64,000 bases of DNA from Candidatus Pseudobacter hemicellulosilyticus (GCA_029202545.1 CP119311.1:1302001-1366000); one strand, 5' to 3'. Positions 1-8,594 are shown, counted from the stretch's first letter. A program made the numbers and translations. Notes: generated by a model not told the origin, from the letters alone.

Positions 1-1
1 T

Positions 2-382
2 ACCCTGCTGTATGTGCCGCACCTCAGTGATTTTTTCCGGAACAACCAGGTCGGGTTCATCATACCCATGCTGATGGTGCTGGCCATTGCCAATATACCG
101 CGACAACTGAAAAAAGGAAAGTATCGCTACGCTTTCATCAGTTCCTGCCTGACCATTGCTTTACTGCTGATCATGGTGGCGCTGGAAGTATATCCCTACC
201 TGTTGTACAGTACGGGCGATCCGGCCAACAGCATCACCATCGACAATGGCGCTTCTTCGCCAAAGACAATGAAGATCCTGCTGATCATAGCATTGATCGG
301 TACGCCGCTGGTGGCGCTGTATACCTCCTTTGTGTTCTGGACCTTTAAAGGAAAAGTGAAGCTGGATGAAATGAGCTATTAG
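2..382 (+). CDS. cydB: Cytochrome bd ubiquinol oxidase subunit II, C-terminal part (5' truncated by window edge)
   Basis: The reading frame is open from base 2, so only the last 126 residues of the protein are present. It is an inner-membrane subunit of the high-affinity bd-type quinol oxidase, which reduces oxygen to water. Visible are three hydrophobic segments (roughly residues 19-34, 43-68 and 91-113) and the family-typical C-terminal stretch SPKTMKILLIIALIG followed by a short basic tail (FKGKVKLDE). The cydA partner would lie upstream, outside the window. The stop codon overlaps the convergent neighbouring gene by 4 bp. The assignment rests on C-terminal resemblance only, but the pattern is characteristic. 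Confidence 0.85.
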   Translation, partial: TLLYVPHLSDFFRNNQVGFIIPMLMVLAIANIPRQLKKGKYRYAFISSCLTIALLLIMVALEVYPYLLYSTGDPANSITIDNGASSPKTMKILLIIALIGTPLVALYTSFVFWTFKGKVKLDEMSY

Positions 383-1362
383 GCCAGCTCCGCCCCTACT
401 TTTTCCAGCAGTTCCTTTGTTTTCCGGATGCCTTCTTCTTCTGAAAGGTTATAGCCTTCGTATTCTATCCCGATATAACCTTTGAAGCCGGCGTTCTTTA
501 CTATCTGCAGCATTCTCCGGTAATCGGTGTCGGTATTGCCGGACTGGTCAAAATCATTGGCTTTGGCGCTGACCCCTTTGGCATAGGGCATCAGTTCTTC
601 CACCCCTTTGTACCGGTCGTACTCCTCTGCGCATTTGCCGTCTGCATGTCTGATGCAGAAATTGCCAAAATCCGGTAAGGTGCCTACATTGGATTTGTTG
701 ACGCCTTTCATGACCCCGGCCAGCCAGGCGCCATTGGAAGTAATGCCGCCGTGGTTTTCTACAATAATGTTGATACCTGCCTTACGGCCATAATCGCCCA
801 GCAGGCTCAGGCCTTCAATAGCGGCTTTCTGTACTTCTTCGGGACTGCCTTCTCCATGGGCGTTGACCCGGATAGTAGAACAGCCCAGGTATTTGGCGGC
901 ATCCACCCAGGGATGATGTTTCTGCACAGCTTCCAGTCTTTCCTTTTTATCCGGGGCGCCCAGGGAACCTTCCCCGTCAATCATGATCAGGTGATTTTTG
1001 ACCCCCGCGTCCTTGCTGCGCTTGAGCAGCTCCGCCAGGTATTTGGGATCCTTTGCCTTGTCCTTGAAGAACTGGTTGACATATTCAACAGTGCTGATCC
1101 CGAAATCCCTTTTGGCTACCAGCGGAAAATCAAGGTTGTCCAGTTTTTTAGCCCAGAGTGTTTTATGGAGCGACCACTGCGCCAGCGAGATCTTGAAGAA
1201 GAGCTTACCAGCTGCTGCGGGGTCAAAGCCAGGATTGCTATGGGAAACTGCTTCGCCGGAAATTGGGTGGCTATCGGTATTGGCCAGGCCGGCGGATACT
1301 GCGCCGAAGCCAGCGGCCAGACCGGTCAGTTGTTGCAGGAAATGACGTCGGTTGAATGACAT
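379..1362 (-). CDS. Secreted sugar phosphate isomerase/epimerase-like TIM-barrel protein
   Basis: 327 aa. The N-terminus has a twin-arginine-like export signal (N-R-R-H-F-L-Q at residues 4-10, then a small-residue hydrophobic stretch to about residue 27), so it is probably exported. The rest looks like an AP-endonuclease-2/xylose-isomerase-like TIM barrel. Candidate metal or substrate residues sit in VENHGG, in the HADGKC segment, and in IGIEYEGYN near the C-terminus. Proteins of this type are common in Bacteroidota, and many act on sugars or inositols in the periplasm. The exact substrate cannot be told from the sequence. It runs convergently with cydB, with a 4-bp overlap. Confidence 0.8.
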   Translation of the reverse strand: MSFNRRHFLQQLTGLAAGFGAVSAGLANTDSHPISGEAVSHSNPGFDPAAAGKLFFKISLAQWSLHKTLWAKKLDNLDFPLVAKRDFGISTVEYVNQFFKDKAKDPKYLAELLKRSKDAGVKNHLIMIDGEGSLGAPDKKERLEAVQKHHPWVDAAKYLGCSTIRVNAHGEGSPEEVQKAAIEGLSLLGDYGRKAGINIIVENHGGITSNGAWLAGVMKGVNKSNVGTLPDFGNFCIRHADGKCAEEYDRYKGVEELMPYAKGVSAKANDFDQSGNTDTDYRRMLQIVKNAGFKGYIGIEYEGYNLSEEEGIRKTKELLEKVGAELA

Positions 1363-1508
1363 GGTGTTACTATTTTCAGATGGAAGTAAAACGTTTTTGC
1401 AGGTATTGAATATACAAAAAAAGATGATACCTGCACAGCAGCAGGAGCAGGATCATGGCCAAAAACAGGCCGATTCTGTATCTTGTGGCCGTTCAATAAA
1501 AACCTTAT

Positions 1509-3089
1509 ATGAAACCCCTTATCACCCTGCTGGCATTCTTAACCCTATTCTCCCCTGCCTTCTCACAACAGCCAGCACCTGCCGCCAGCCAGCTGGATAT
1601 CTATTCCAATGAAACAGAAGCCCGACTGCTTAAAAGGGTTGCGGCAGACAGCACAGTTGACCTTTTTGAGTTGATGCTGGCTTCGGATAATTTCTCCGGC
1701 GGCGCCCTTACCCTGGAAGTCTGCCGGCAAAAGCCCGATGTCTTTCTGGCACAGAACAGCCTCAACGGCCAGGCGACAGCGAAAGAGATCAAAAAGCTGT
1801 TCAAAAAAATTCATGATGCCTTCCTGGTCAAATACGAGGATAATCCTGCTTTTTCACAGCTGTTCAGCAACGGCATATACAATTGCGCCACCGCCACCGC
1901 CCTCTACGCCCTGCTGCTGGACAGGATGGGCATACCCTATGCTATCCACGAAGCGCCTACCCATGTATACATGGTAGTAGCACCCTATACGCATCGGGTG
2001 ATTTTTGAGACCACAGCCCCCGGCATGATGATCATGCAGGCAAATGACAAAATGAAAACGGAGTACCTGGAGTACCTGCTGAAAAACAAGCTTATTACCA
2101 GGGAAGAAATGCAGCAGAACAAAGATGAGGTGTTCAATAAATATTTCTATCCTGATAAGGAGATCCGGCTCCGGCAGCTGGCGGGCATCATTTATCATAA
2201 TGCTGCAGTGACTGCTGCGCAAAAAGAGGATCATATTACCGCGTATAAAAATTTTGAAAAAGCCTATATCCTGTACCCTGAAGAAAAATACCGGTACCTG
2301 GCTTCAGGCTTCCTGGCCATACAGATCAATAATGTGATGAAGGCTGATCAGGACAAGCGCCTGCAGCTGTACCAGCGGTATGCAGAGATCGGGGATAAGG
2401 AACAGGGGAACAAGAGCATGCTGGCTTTCCTGGATGAAGAACGGGAAACCATGCTGTTCAAATCGCCTGACCTGTTGAAGTACCAGCAGCTGTATGCAGC
2501 TGCCAGGCTGTTAGTCAGGGACAGTGCAACCGCTGTGGAGCTGCGGCATGATCACTACAAGGATATGGCGCGTTATTATTACCTGATGAAGTTTCCGGAT
2601 ACCTGTTTGCTGTACCTGGACAGCGCCTATGCCCTGTACCCGAATGATCTGCTGACAAAGGAGAATTATACCGTTGCCCTGCTGGACATGTTGCAGACCA
2701 TTGACAGCATGCCCAAGATCATTGACACCATCCGGTATTTTTCCGCTCGCCTGCCTTTTATTGAAAAGAACCGCAATGTACAGGAGTACAACATAGAAAG
2801 CCTGGCCAGGCATACGTATGCATTGCTTGCTTACAAAGAAGATTACAAGGATGGGTTGAAATACTATAAGCAGCTGGAAGCTGTTTTGCGTAAATGGCCC
2901 GAGTTTGCCCGGAAACACCAGGACAGGCTGGTTGAACTGACGGGAAAGCTGGCCGGCTATTATGTACGGCAGGAAAAATATAAGGAGGCGCAGCAGTTCC
3001 TCCGCACCGCCCTGGAAGTATTTCCCGGTGATGAGGATATCCTGTACAGGTTACAGCATGTAGACAAGATGGTCAGCAAGGGGAAATAG
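1509..3089 (+). CDS. Secreted transglutaminase-like/TPR protein
   Basis: 526 aa with a Sec signal peptide (about residues 1-20, ending FSPAFSQ). Residues 85-160 resemble a transglutaminase-like cysteine protease fold: C126 lies in NGIYNCATATALYALLLD and is followed by H147 and H152 in IHEAPTHVYMV. These are candidate catalytic residues. After about residue 225 come helical repeats of TPR type (YKNFEKAYILYPEEKYRYLA, and at the end YKEAQQFLRTALEVFPGDEDIL). The protein is therefore probably a periplasmic scaffold with a papain-like domain. I know no specific function for it. It is preceded by a 146-bp gap, and its stop lies 3 bp from the convergent corA stop. Confidence 0.75.
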   Translation: MKPLITLLAFLTLFSPAFSQQPAPAASQLDIYSNETEARLLKRVAADSTVDLFELMLASDNFSGGALTLEVCRQKPDVFLAQNSLNGQATAKEIKKLFKKIHDAFLVKYEDNPAFSQLFSNGIYNCATATALYALLLDRMGIPYAIHEAPTHVYMVVAPYTHRVIFETTAPGMMIMQANDKMKTEYLEYLLKNKLITREEMQQNKDEVFNKYFYPDKEIRLRQLAGIIYHNAAVTAAQKEDHITAYKNFEKAYILYPEEKYRYLASGFLAIQINNVMKADQDKRLQLYQRYAEIGDKEQGNKSMLAFLDEERETMLFKSPDLLKYQQLYAAARLLVRDSATAVELRHDHYKDMARYYYLMKFPDTCLLYLDSAYALYPNDLLTKENYTVALLDMLQTIDSMPKIIDTIRYFSARLPFIEKNRNVQEYNIESLARHTYALLAYKEDYKDGLKYYKQLEAVLRKWPEFARKHQDRLVELTGKLAGYYVRQEKYKEAQQFLRTALEVFPGDEDILYRLQHVDKMVSKGK

Positions 3090-3092
3090 TCA

Positions 3093-4196
3093 TTAGAACC
3101 AGCCCCGTTTTTTGAAGGCCCGCAACATCCAGAGGGGAACGATCAGCATAATGGCTACGGCCAGGTAAAAGCCCCATTCCTGATGGATATAGGGGATCAC
3201 ATCGAAGTTCATACCAAAGATGCCGCCTACTACGGTAGCCGGGGCCATCAGACAGGTCACGATGGCCATTACTTTCATGACCTCGTTCAGCCGGAGGTTA
3301 ACATTATTGATATAGAGGTCCTGCATGCCGATCATGATATCCCGGTAATTCTCTCCAAGGTCATAGGCCTGTACTATATGATCATAAACGTCTTTGAAGT
3401 ATTTGGTGGTCCGGTCGTCCAGCAACTCACTTTCACTGCGGATGATGCCGTTGACCAGGTCGCGCACGGGGGCTACATTTCTTTTAAGGACAATCAGCTC
3501 CTTGCGCAGCTGGTTGATACGGGCCAGTGATTTGGGATTGCTGCGCCGGATGATCTCGTCTTCCAGTAATTCAATCTGCTCGCCCACTTTCTCCATCACC
3601 AGGAAGTAATTGTCCACCACCAGGTCAAGCATGGAATAGAGCAGGTAATCGGCCGATCGCTGGCGGATCTTGCTGTTGGGCATATGGAGGCGGGAACGCA
3701 GGGGATCAAAAACATCGCGTTTGGCATCTTCCTGGAAGGAGATCACAAAGTCCTTGCCCAGTACAATACTGATCTGCTCTGTTTCCACCGTCTTTTTGTG
3801 CTCATTGTAAAACAGCATATTGAGCAGGCAGAAAAGTATACCTTCCACTTCGTCCATCTTGGGCCGCTGGCTGACGCTGAGAATATCTTCAGTCAGCAGG
3901 GCGTGGATGTTGAAATGGTTGCAGATGGTTTCCACATCGGCTTTACGCAGTCCATCAATATTGATCCAGGAAATGCGGTTGCTTTCCCGGAAGGACAGGC
4001 ATTCGGAGATGGAGTCCGGGCGGGACTCGTTCACGGTGCCGGCGTCATAGTCGTACACTTTGATCTCTACTGCTGTAGCTTCTTCCCGCTGGGGGATCAC
4101 TGTAGGGTTGACATGCAGGATCTCCTTGGTACGCTGGGTACCGGTGGGGCCGGTAAGCCCCAGATAACGCAGGTATTTTTGTGGGCGCATATCCAT
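3093..4196 (-). CDS. corA: CorA-type Mg2+/Co2+ transporter
   Basis: 367 aa. It is an inner-membrane pentameric divalent-cation channel. The signature GMN motif is at residues 328-330 (GGIFGMNFD), at the end of the first of two C-terminal membrane helices (about 308-327 and 344-361). The tail is basic (FKKRGWF), as in the family. The long cytoplasmic N-terminal part contains the coiled helices seen in CorA (for example EKVGEQIELLEDEIIRRSN). The start may be M1 or M3; both lie upstream of the conserved domain. The gene is downstream of kdnB on the same strand but separated from it by a large stem-loop, so it is probably transcribed on its own. Confidence 0.93.
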   Translation of the reverse strand: MDMRPQKYLRYLGLTGPTGTQRTKEILHVNPTVIPQREEATAVEIKVYDYDAGTVNESRPDSISECLSFRESNRISWINIDGLRKADVETICNHFNIHALLTEDILSVSQRPKMDEVEGILFCLLNMLFYNEHKKTVETEQISIVLGKDFVISFQEDAKRDVFDPLRSRLHMPNSKIRQRSADYLLYSMLDLVVDNYFLVMEKVGEQIELLEDEIIRRSNPKSLARINQLRKELIVLKRNVAPVRDLVNGIIRSESELLDDRTTKYFKDVYDHIVQAYDLGENYRDIMIGMQDLYINNVNLRLNEVMKVMAIVTCLMAPATVVGGIFGMNFDVIPYIHQEWGFYLAVAIMLIVPLWMLRAFKKRGWF

Positions 4197-4260
4197 AGCA
4201 CTGAAAATTTACGGCTAAAAACCAATAGAAAATACCGTGCCCTGCCTTTATTTAAAGAAA

Positions 4261-4353
4261 AGGGCCTGCTAAAAAGAAAGATGGGACCTATGTTGCTGGT
4301 TCAACAGCCATTGGTCTCCGGTACCCGGGTGGGTATTCTTTTAAGCAGGCCCT
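4261..4353 (-). terminator. Large stem-loop between kdnB and corA, probable kdnB terminator
   Basis: The arms at 4261-4278 (AGGGCCTGCTAAAAAGAA) and 4336-4353 are complementary at 17 of 18 positions, with a 57-nt loop that can itself fold. Read on the minus strand, the last arm is followed by TTTTCTTTAAATAAA, a weak uridine-rich tail. It starts 19 nt after the kdnB stop. It is much larger than the other terminators in this window, so it may be more than a simple terminator. Confidence 0.6.
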
Positions 4354-4371
4354 GGTATCTTGAAAGGCAGC

Positions 4372-5466
4372 CTATAATTTTTCGTAGAGGGCTCTCAGTT
4401 TTTCGCGGGTCATGATCTTTTCCCAGTCTTTCCCCAGGGCGTTCTCCCAGAGGGGTTTCATGCCCAGGGAAACATTGATCATGGTATCAAACTGTTCATC
4501 GTTCAGGCCTTTGCAGATGCCGGTGGGAATTTCCACACCATTCTTCTGCACCATCTTTTTAAATTCAGCCACGCCTTCGGGATAGTATTCTTCCAGGTGG
4601 TTCATCACAATACAGTTGCCTACGCCATGTTTGGTGCCCAGCAGGTAGCTGAGACCATAGCTCACGGCATGGGCTACGCCCACCTGTGAGTAGGCGATGC
4701 TCATACCGCCGGCATAGGAAGCCATCATGAGTTTGTCATCCGATTCAGTATCCCAGGTATCTTTTCTTACAAATATCTCACGGCAAAGATCAAGCGCTTT
4801 TTCGCCGTAGGATTTGCTGAACTCGTTCAGGTAAGTACCGGTGAGGCTTTCAATACAGTGGATATAGCAGTCCATACCGGTATAGAACCGTTGGTTCACC
4901 GGTGCATTGGCGGTTAGTTCGGGGTCCAGTACGATCTGGTCAAAGGGGGTAAAGTCGGAGTTCATGCCCAGCTTGCGGGTAGGGCCGGTGAGTACGGTGG
5001 TCCGGGATACTTCCGCGCCGGTGCCGCTGAGGGTAGGGATACCGGCTTTGTAAACGCCGGGAAATTTAACGAGGTCCCAACCCTGGTAATCGGCCGAGGA
5101 ACCGGGGTTATTCATCATCAGGGAAACGGCTTTGGCCAGGTCCATGACGGAGCCGCCGCCGATACCGATAACGCCGCTGATGGTTCCAAATTCTTCTTTG
5201 AGCTGGTTGGCCAGTTTGTCTACCTGAGTGGTCTTGGGTTCATAGGTGACATCTGCAAAGATCACTTTGTCCTTGCCGCGGAGGGGTATCCTGTTGATCA
5301 GGGGCTGTCCGTTGCCAGTGATGGCGCCATTTTCGAAGTGATGGTCTACTAAAAAGATCATGGGGGCATCGCCCTGCCTGTGAGGCGCCAGGATCTCATC
5401 GAGCTGGTCAAAGCTGCCCCTGCCATACACCACATAGCTCACCATCCTGAAATTTCTGAATTTCAT
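4372..5466 (-). CDS. kdnB: 3-deoxy-manno-octulosonate (Kdo) 8-oxidase KdnB, iron-containing alcohol dehydrogenase
   Basis: 364 aa from the ATG at 5466. An in-frame extension to 5586 exists but lacks family sequence. KdnB oxidises the C8 hydroxyl of Kdo; the partner aminotransferase KdnA then makes 8-amino-Kdo for lipopolysaccharide. The start MKFRNFRMVSYVVYGRGSF, the nucleotide-binding GIGGGSVMDLAKAVSLM, the block GTGAEVSRT..LTGPTRKLG, FYTGMDCYIHCIESLTGT, and the metal-site segment QVGVAHAVSYGLSYLLGTKHG all match the Shewanella KdnB type as I remember it. kdsB lies upstream on the same strand, which supports a role in Kdo metabolism. No kdnA gene is seen in this window. Confidence 0.85.
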   Translation of the reverse strand: MKFRNFRMVSYVVYGRGSFDQLDEILAPHRQGDAPMIFLVDHHFENGAITGNGQPLINRIPLRGKDKVIFADVTYEPKTTQVDKLANQLKEEFGTISGVIGIGGGSVMDLAKAVSLMMNNPGSSADYQGWDLVKFPGVYKAGIPTLSGTGAEVSRTTVLTGPTRKLGMNSDFTPFDQIVLDPELTANAPVNQRFYTGMDCYIHCIESLTGTYLNEFSKSYGEKALDLCREIFVRKDTWDTESDDKLMMASYAGGMSIAYSQVGVAHAVSYGLSYLLGTKHGVGNCIVMNHLEEYYPEGVAEFKKMVQKNGVEIPTGICKGLNDEQFDTMINVSLGMKPLWENALGKDWEKIMTREKLRALYEKL

Positions 5467-6138
5467 ATGCAATGATTCTGAAAAGGTTATTAAAAGAGCA
5501 CTGGATTGCGCAACGAAGGTAGGAGAAAGCGGCAACAAAAAAACGCAGCAGATTTGCTGCGTTTTGTGAATAAGAACCCTAACCAATTGCTGTATGTGGT
5601 GTACCAGCTATTTAAAAATACCATGCCGCCGGGTGGAGAGGACGGGCTTAAGGCAACGTCTTCCGGACCACCTGTTGAAATGGCTATTCAGTATAGTAAT
5701 GAAATACGGATAAAGGAATTGGGAATTTATGAGCCAGGGCATGGGTGCATTTGCTATAAAATCGATTTAGCAAAATGGCGCCAATAATTTCCGCGCAGCT
5801 TTTTCATGGATAAAAAATTTAATATCAATTCCTATTGTAGTCTCAGGGGATTATTAAAGACCGAGGACGGGTAAAGTTAGTTTTTTTACCTCCTATTGAC
5901 GATAACGAAAGCAAAAAAATTGCAGAAAAGCGATGTTTACACAACAAGTCTGGTACTTATCTGAACGCACTAAGTGTTTTTCTGCACCGTGTTATCAATG
6001 GTTCACTACAAATAGCAAGCCATCCGGTACTCTTTACAGGGCCTGGATAAAATATAAATGGAGAAACATGATGGAAACGCTGTTGGCATGATGCGTTTAC
6101 CGGTTGCAGGAACACAGGAGACTGTTAGGGTTAGTGCC
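5467..6138. other. 672-bp gene-poor interval between kdnB and kdsB
   Basis: No convincing protein gene was found. It holds a strong minus-strand terminator-like hairpin at 5540-5565 and a second possible RNA fold at 5632-5672 (GGTGG pairing with CCACC, enclosing AGGACG pairing with CGTCTT). The stretch 5780-6010 is AT-rich. A 93-codon plus-strand frame (5506-5787) and a 52-codon frame (about 5933-6091) exist, but neither resembles anything I recognise. A small RNA or a decayed gene is possible. Confidence 0.4.
5536..5565 (-). terminator. Intrinsic terminator hairpin 70 nt upstream of kdnB
   Basis: A perfect 11-bp stem: AAAACGCAGCA at 5540-5550, a 4-nt loop, and TGCTGCGTTTT at 5555-5565. On the minus strand the stem is followed by a T-run. 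No recognised gene ends just before it: kdsB stops about 570 nt upstream. It therefore either insulates kdnB, attenuates a long kdnB leader, or ends an unrecognised RNA. Confidence 0.75.
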
Positions 6139-6864
6139 TTACTGTCCCATGAAGCGGCTGGCTTTGACCAGGTCTTCCGGTGTATCGATCTCAATGCCCA
6201 TATAATCTACCACTACCATCCGGAGCGGGATACCGTTTTCAAGATAGCGCAGGCATTCCACCTTTTCAGCCGCTTCGAGAGGTGTTTGCGGCCAGTTAGT
6301 AAAATCCAGCAGCGCCTGTTTGCGGAAAGCGTATACGCCGATATGTTCATAGTAGGTAACAGGGGCCTGCTGGTCCCTTCTGTAGGGCACTACGCTGCGG
6401 CTGAACAGGAGCGAGTTCATGTTCCTGTCCACTACTACTTTTACAAAGTTGGGGTCGTCAATTTCTGATTGTTTGCTCAGCACCTGCATCAGGGATGCTA
6501 CCTGGACGCTGGGGTCATTGAAACAGGCCAGCAGTTTTTCCAGGGGCTTTTGCTGGATGAAGGGGGTATCGCCCTGAATATTCAGCACAATATCCACGTC
6601 CATACCGGCCACGGCTTCGGCAATACGGTCGCTCCCGCTTTCGTGTTCTTTAATGCTTCTGACCACTTTACCGCCATGGGCGCTGATCTCGTCATAGATG
6701 ATATCGCTGTCGGTCACCACTACAACCTCCTGGAATAGGCCGGTAGCCAGGGTATTGTCGTAGGTATGCCGGATCACCGTTTTGTTGCCCAGGGGCTGCA
6801 TCAGTTTGGCGGGAAAACGGGTAGCGGCATAACGGGCCGGTATCATGGCGATAATTCTGGTCAT
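6139..6864 (-). CDS. kdsB: 3-deoxy-manno-octulosonate cytidylyltransferase (CMP-Kdo synthetase)
   Basis: 241 aa, normal length for the family. It activates Kdo with CTP to CMP-Kdo for transfer to lipid A. The N-terminal nucleotide-binding signature is IPARYAATRFPAKLMQPLG (residues 8-26). The family blocks VVVVTDSDIIYDE, HESGSDRIAEAV, NIQGDTPFI, YYEHIGVYAFRKQALL and the C-terminal GIEIDTPEDLVKA are all present. It is cytoplasmic. It lies on the same strand as kdnB but 670 bp away with a terminator between, so co-transcription is unlikely. kdsD is found at 31.9 kb in the same window. Confidence 0.95.
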   Translation of the reverse strand: MTRIIAMIPARYAATRFPAKLMQPLGNKTVIRHTYDNTLATGLFQEVVVVTDSDIIYDEISAHGGKVVRSIKEHESGSDRIAEAVAGMDVDIVLNIQGDTPFIQQKPLEKLLACFNDPSVQVASLMQVLSKQSEIDDPNFVKVVVDRNMNSLLFSRSVVPYRRDQQAPVTYYEHIGVYAFRKQALLDFTNWPQTPLEAAEKVECLRYLENGIPLRMVVVDYMGIEIDTPEDLVKASRFMGQ

Positions 6865-7273
6865 GTGTGATTTTTGTGGGCATCAAAGATAGGGCAAGCC
6901 GCGGGCAAGTAAGGGACAAACTATGGAAGGCATCTCCTGGAGGGAAAATAAATGGGTTCCCGGACAAGGTAGCCGGCCGCAGCCCTGGGCAGGGCACCCA
7001 TAAAAAAGTTTTTGGGCGAAGGGTATGGCAGAGCCGGGCTATGGCAGCCATTTCCAGGGCGTCGGTGCAAAGCCGAAACAAAACGGGAAAACCAACGGCG
7101 GGGTGTACAGAATAATCTGGGATGCGAGGTTTGGCATTGCCGGGCTAAAAGAACCACTCCAGGTCTACGGGGCAAAGCCGAAAACCAACGGGGAGATGTA
7201 CAAAACAATTAGGCATGGGAGGCGTGGCATTGCCGGGCTATAAAAACTACTTCCCGGCTGCAGTGGAACTCTC
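6865..7273. repeat. Intergenic region with imperfect 93-106 bp tandem repeats
   Basis: No gene is apparent. Two 61-nt copies at 7087-7147 and 7180-7240 begin GAAAACCAACGG and end TGGCATTGCCGGGCTA. The segment between them (GCCGGGCTA ... GGCAAAGCCGAAA ... AACGGG, 7139-7191) recurs at 7033-7086. The GCCGGGCT landmark falls at 7033, 7139 and 7232, giving periods of 106 and 93 bp. The copies are diverged. It could be a small dispersed-repeat family or a decayed sequence. Confidence 0.7.
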
Positions 7274-8092
7274 TCAGGGATCCGTTTTAATCCCTTTCCT
7301 GAACGGCAGGCCCAGCTGGTAGCCGATATGCTCATCGGTCTGGTCGTCCAGGGTATCCAGGCCATAGCGCAGGTCCTTGGGATCTGCATAGGCGAAGGTG
7401 CCGAACAGGCGGTCCCATATAGAAAAGACATTGGCGTAGTTGGTATCTGTATAAGGCCGTTTGAAGTGGTGATGCACCTTATGCATATTGGGCGATACGA
7501 AGACCCAGCTGATGGGTTTATCCAGCCAGAGCGGCACGCGGATGTTGGCGTGGTTGAAATGGGTGAAGATGGCTGAGAGGCTGCGGTACAGGAAATACAG
7601 GCCAATAGGCAGCCCGATCAGGAAAGCGCCCAGGATAGTGCTGGCCTCACGGAAGAGCCACTCGCCCGGGTGGTGGCGGGTACCGGTGGTCACATCCACC
7701 TTGGTATCGCTATGGTGGACCATATGGAACTTCCACATCCATTTTACCTTGTGCATGGCAAAATGCGGCAGGTACTGCGAGAAAAAATCCATGAAGAACA
7801 TCGCCAGCAGGATATTGGCCCAGATGGGCAGGTGGAGCCAGTTGAGCAGCCCGAAATCATTCCGGGTCACCCAGCTGCAGACCATGATGGTAATAGTGCC
7901 CAGCAGCACATTCAGCACCAGGGTAGTGAACAGGAACAGCAGGTTGACGCCGGCATGCCGGTATCTTTTAAAGGAAAACCGGAACAGGGGATAATAGCCT
8001 TCCAGCAGCCAGAAAAAGACCATTCCGCCAAGCAGGATAGCTACCCGCTGCCAGCTCTGGATAGTATCCCAGAATTGCAGAAAAGACTCCAT
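7274..8092 (-). CDS. Sterol desaturase/fatty acid hydroxylase superfamily membrane protein
   Basis: 272 aa. It is an integral membrane di-iron enzyme; members hydroxylate or desaturate lipids. The histidine-box ligands are visible: HFAMHKVKW, HMVHHSDTKVD, HFNHANI and HKVHHHFKRPYTDTNYAN. Hydrophobic segments are at about residues 15-35, 47-75, 87-105 and 150-170. The substrate cannot be read from the sequence; carotenoid, sphingoid-base or fatty-acyl hydroxylation are all seen among relatives. It stands alone on the minus strand downstream of the DUF2007 gene (39-bp gap), so the two may share a transcript. Confidence 0.88.
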   Translation of the reverse strand: MESFLQFWDTIQSWQRVAILLGGMVFFWLLEGYYPLFRFSFKRYRHAGVNLLFLFTTLVLNVLLGTITIMVCSWVTRNDFGLLNWLHLPIWANILLAMFFMDFFSQYLPHFAMHKVKWMWKFHMVHHSDTKVDVTTGTRHHPGEWLFREASTILGAFLIGLPIGLYFLYRSLSAIFTHFNHANIRVPLWLDKPISWVFVSPNMHKVHHHFKRPYTDTNYANVFSIWDRLFGTFAYADPKDLRYGLDTLDDQTDEHIGYQLGLPFRKGIKTDP

Positions 8093-8131
8093 AAAATTGA
8101 GGCGTTATCCTTCTAATTTACGAAAAAAAAC

Positions 8132-8554
8132 CTACTCCTGGTGCACGTCACGGTCCGGCAGGTCCTCTCTTTCATAGCCGCAATCGAAGCAGCGATATAC
8201 CTGTTTAAAGGCTACTGCGTAATTGCCGAACAACCAGGAGGTAATGGCGGATAGCCAGTTGACGGGGTTGGTGGATTGTGTTACAAAATGAACGTTGAGG
8301 GAGCCGCAGCGCGGGCAGGCAACGGCCTGGCGGTAGGTTTGCTCAAAGCCGGCGATCAGTTCCAGTGCGCGGCCCACCTGCTCTTCAAAGACCATGAGCT
8401 TAATACCGCCAATGGCATTGGAAAGAACGGGATAGCTGGTCACAGTATGTTCATCCTGCAGATAGGCGCGGATATTTTCTTCCTCCAGCCTTTGCAGCAT
8501 GAGGTTAGCAGAAATATAGTTGTCATATGTGCGAACAGCCTGGAACATATGCAT
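8132..8554 (-). CDS. DUF2007-type signal-transducing protein with C-terminal zinc ribbon
   Basis: 140 aa. The N-terminal 70 residues (FQAVRTYDNYISANLMLQRL ... IRAYLQDEH ... GGIKLMVFEEQVGRALELI) match the DUF2007 fold, related to PII-like small domains. Residues 80-130 carry two Cys pairs, CPRCG and CFDCG, that probably bind zinc. The role is unknown. Either M1 or M3 could be the start. It follows dnaN on the minus strand, but a terminator sits between them. Confidence 0.8.
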   Translation of the reverse strand: MHMFQAVRTYDNYISANLMLQRLEEENIRAYLQDEHTVTSYPVLSNAIGGIKLMVFEEQVGRALELIAGFEQTYRQAVACPRCGSLNVHFVTQSTNPVNWLSAITSWLFGNYAVAFKQVYRCFDCGYEREDLPDRDVHQE

Positions 8555-8563
8555 TGTTGAGGC

Positions 8564-8594
8564 AAAAAAAATCCGGATGTTTTGGCATCCGGAT
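8564..8594 (-). terminator. dnaN intrinsic terminator
   Basis: A 9-bp perfect stem ATCCGGATG (8571-8579) and CATCCGGAT (8586-8594) with a 6-nt loop. It is followed on the minus strand by eight T residues (8564-8571). It lies 20 nt after the dnaN stop and just before the DUF2007 start. Confidence 0.9.

Noticed and set aside
5506..5787. 93-codon plus-strand frame upstream of kdnB
   Set aside because: It contains the minus-strand terminator hairpin near its start, has no recognisable domain and overlaps the kdnB leader; treated as non-coding.
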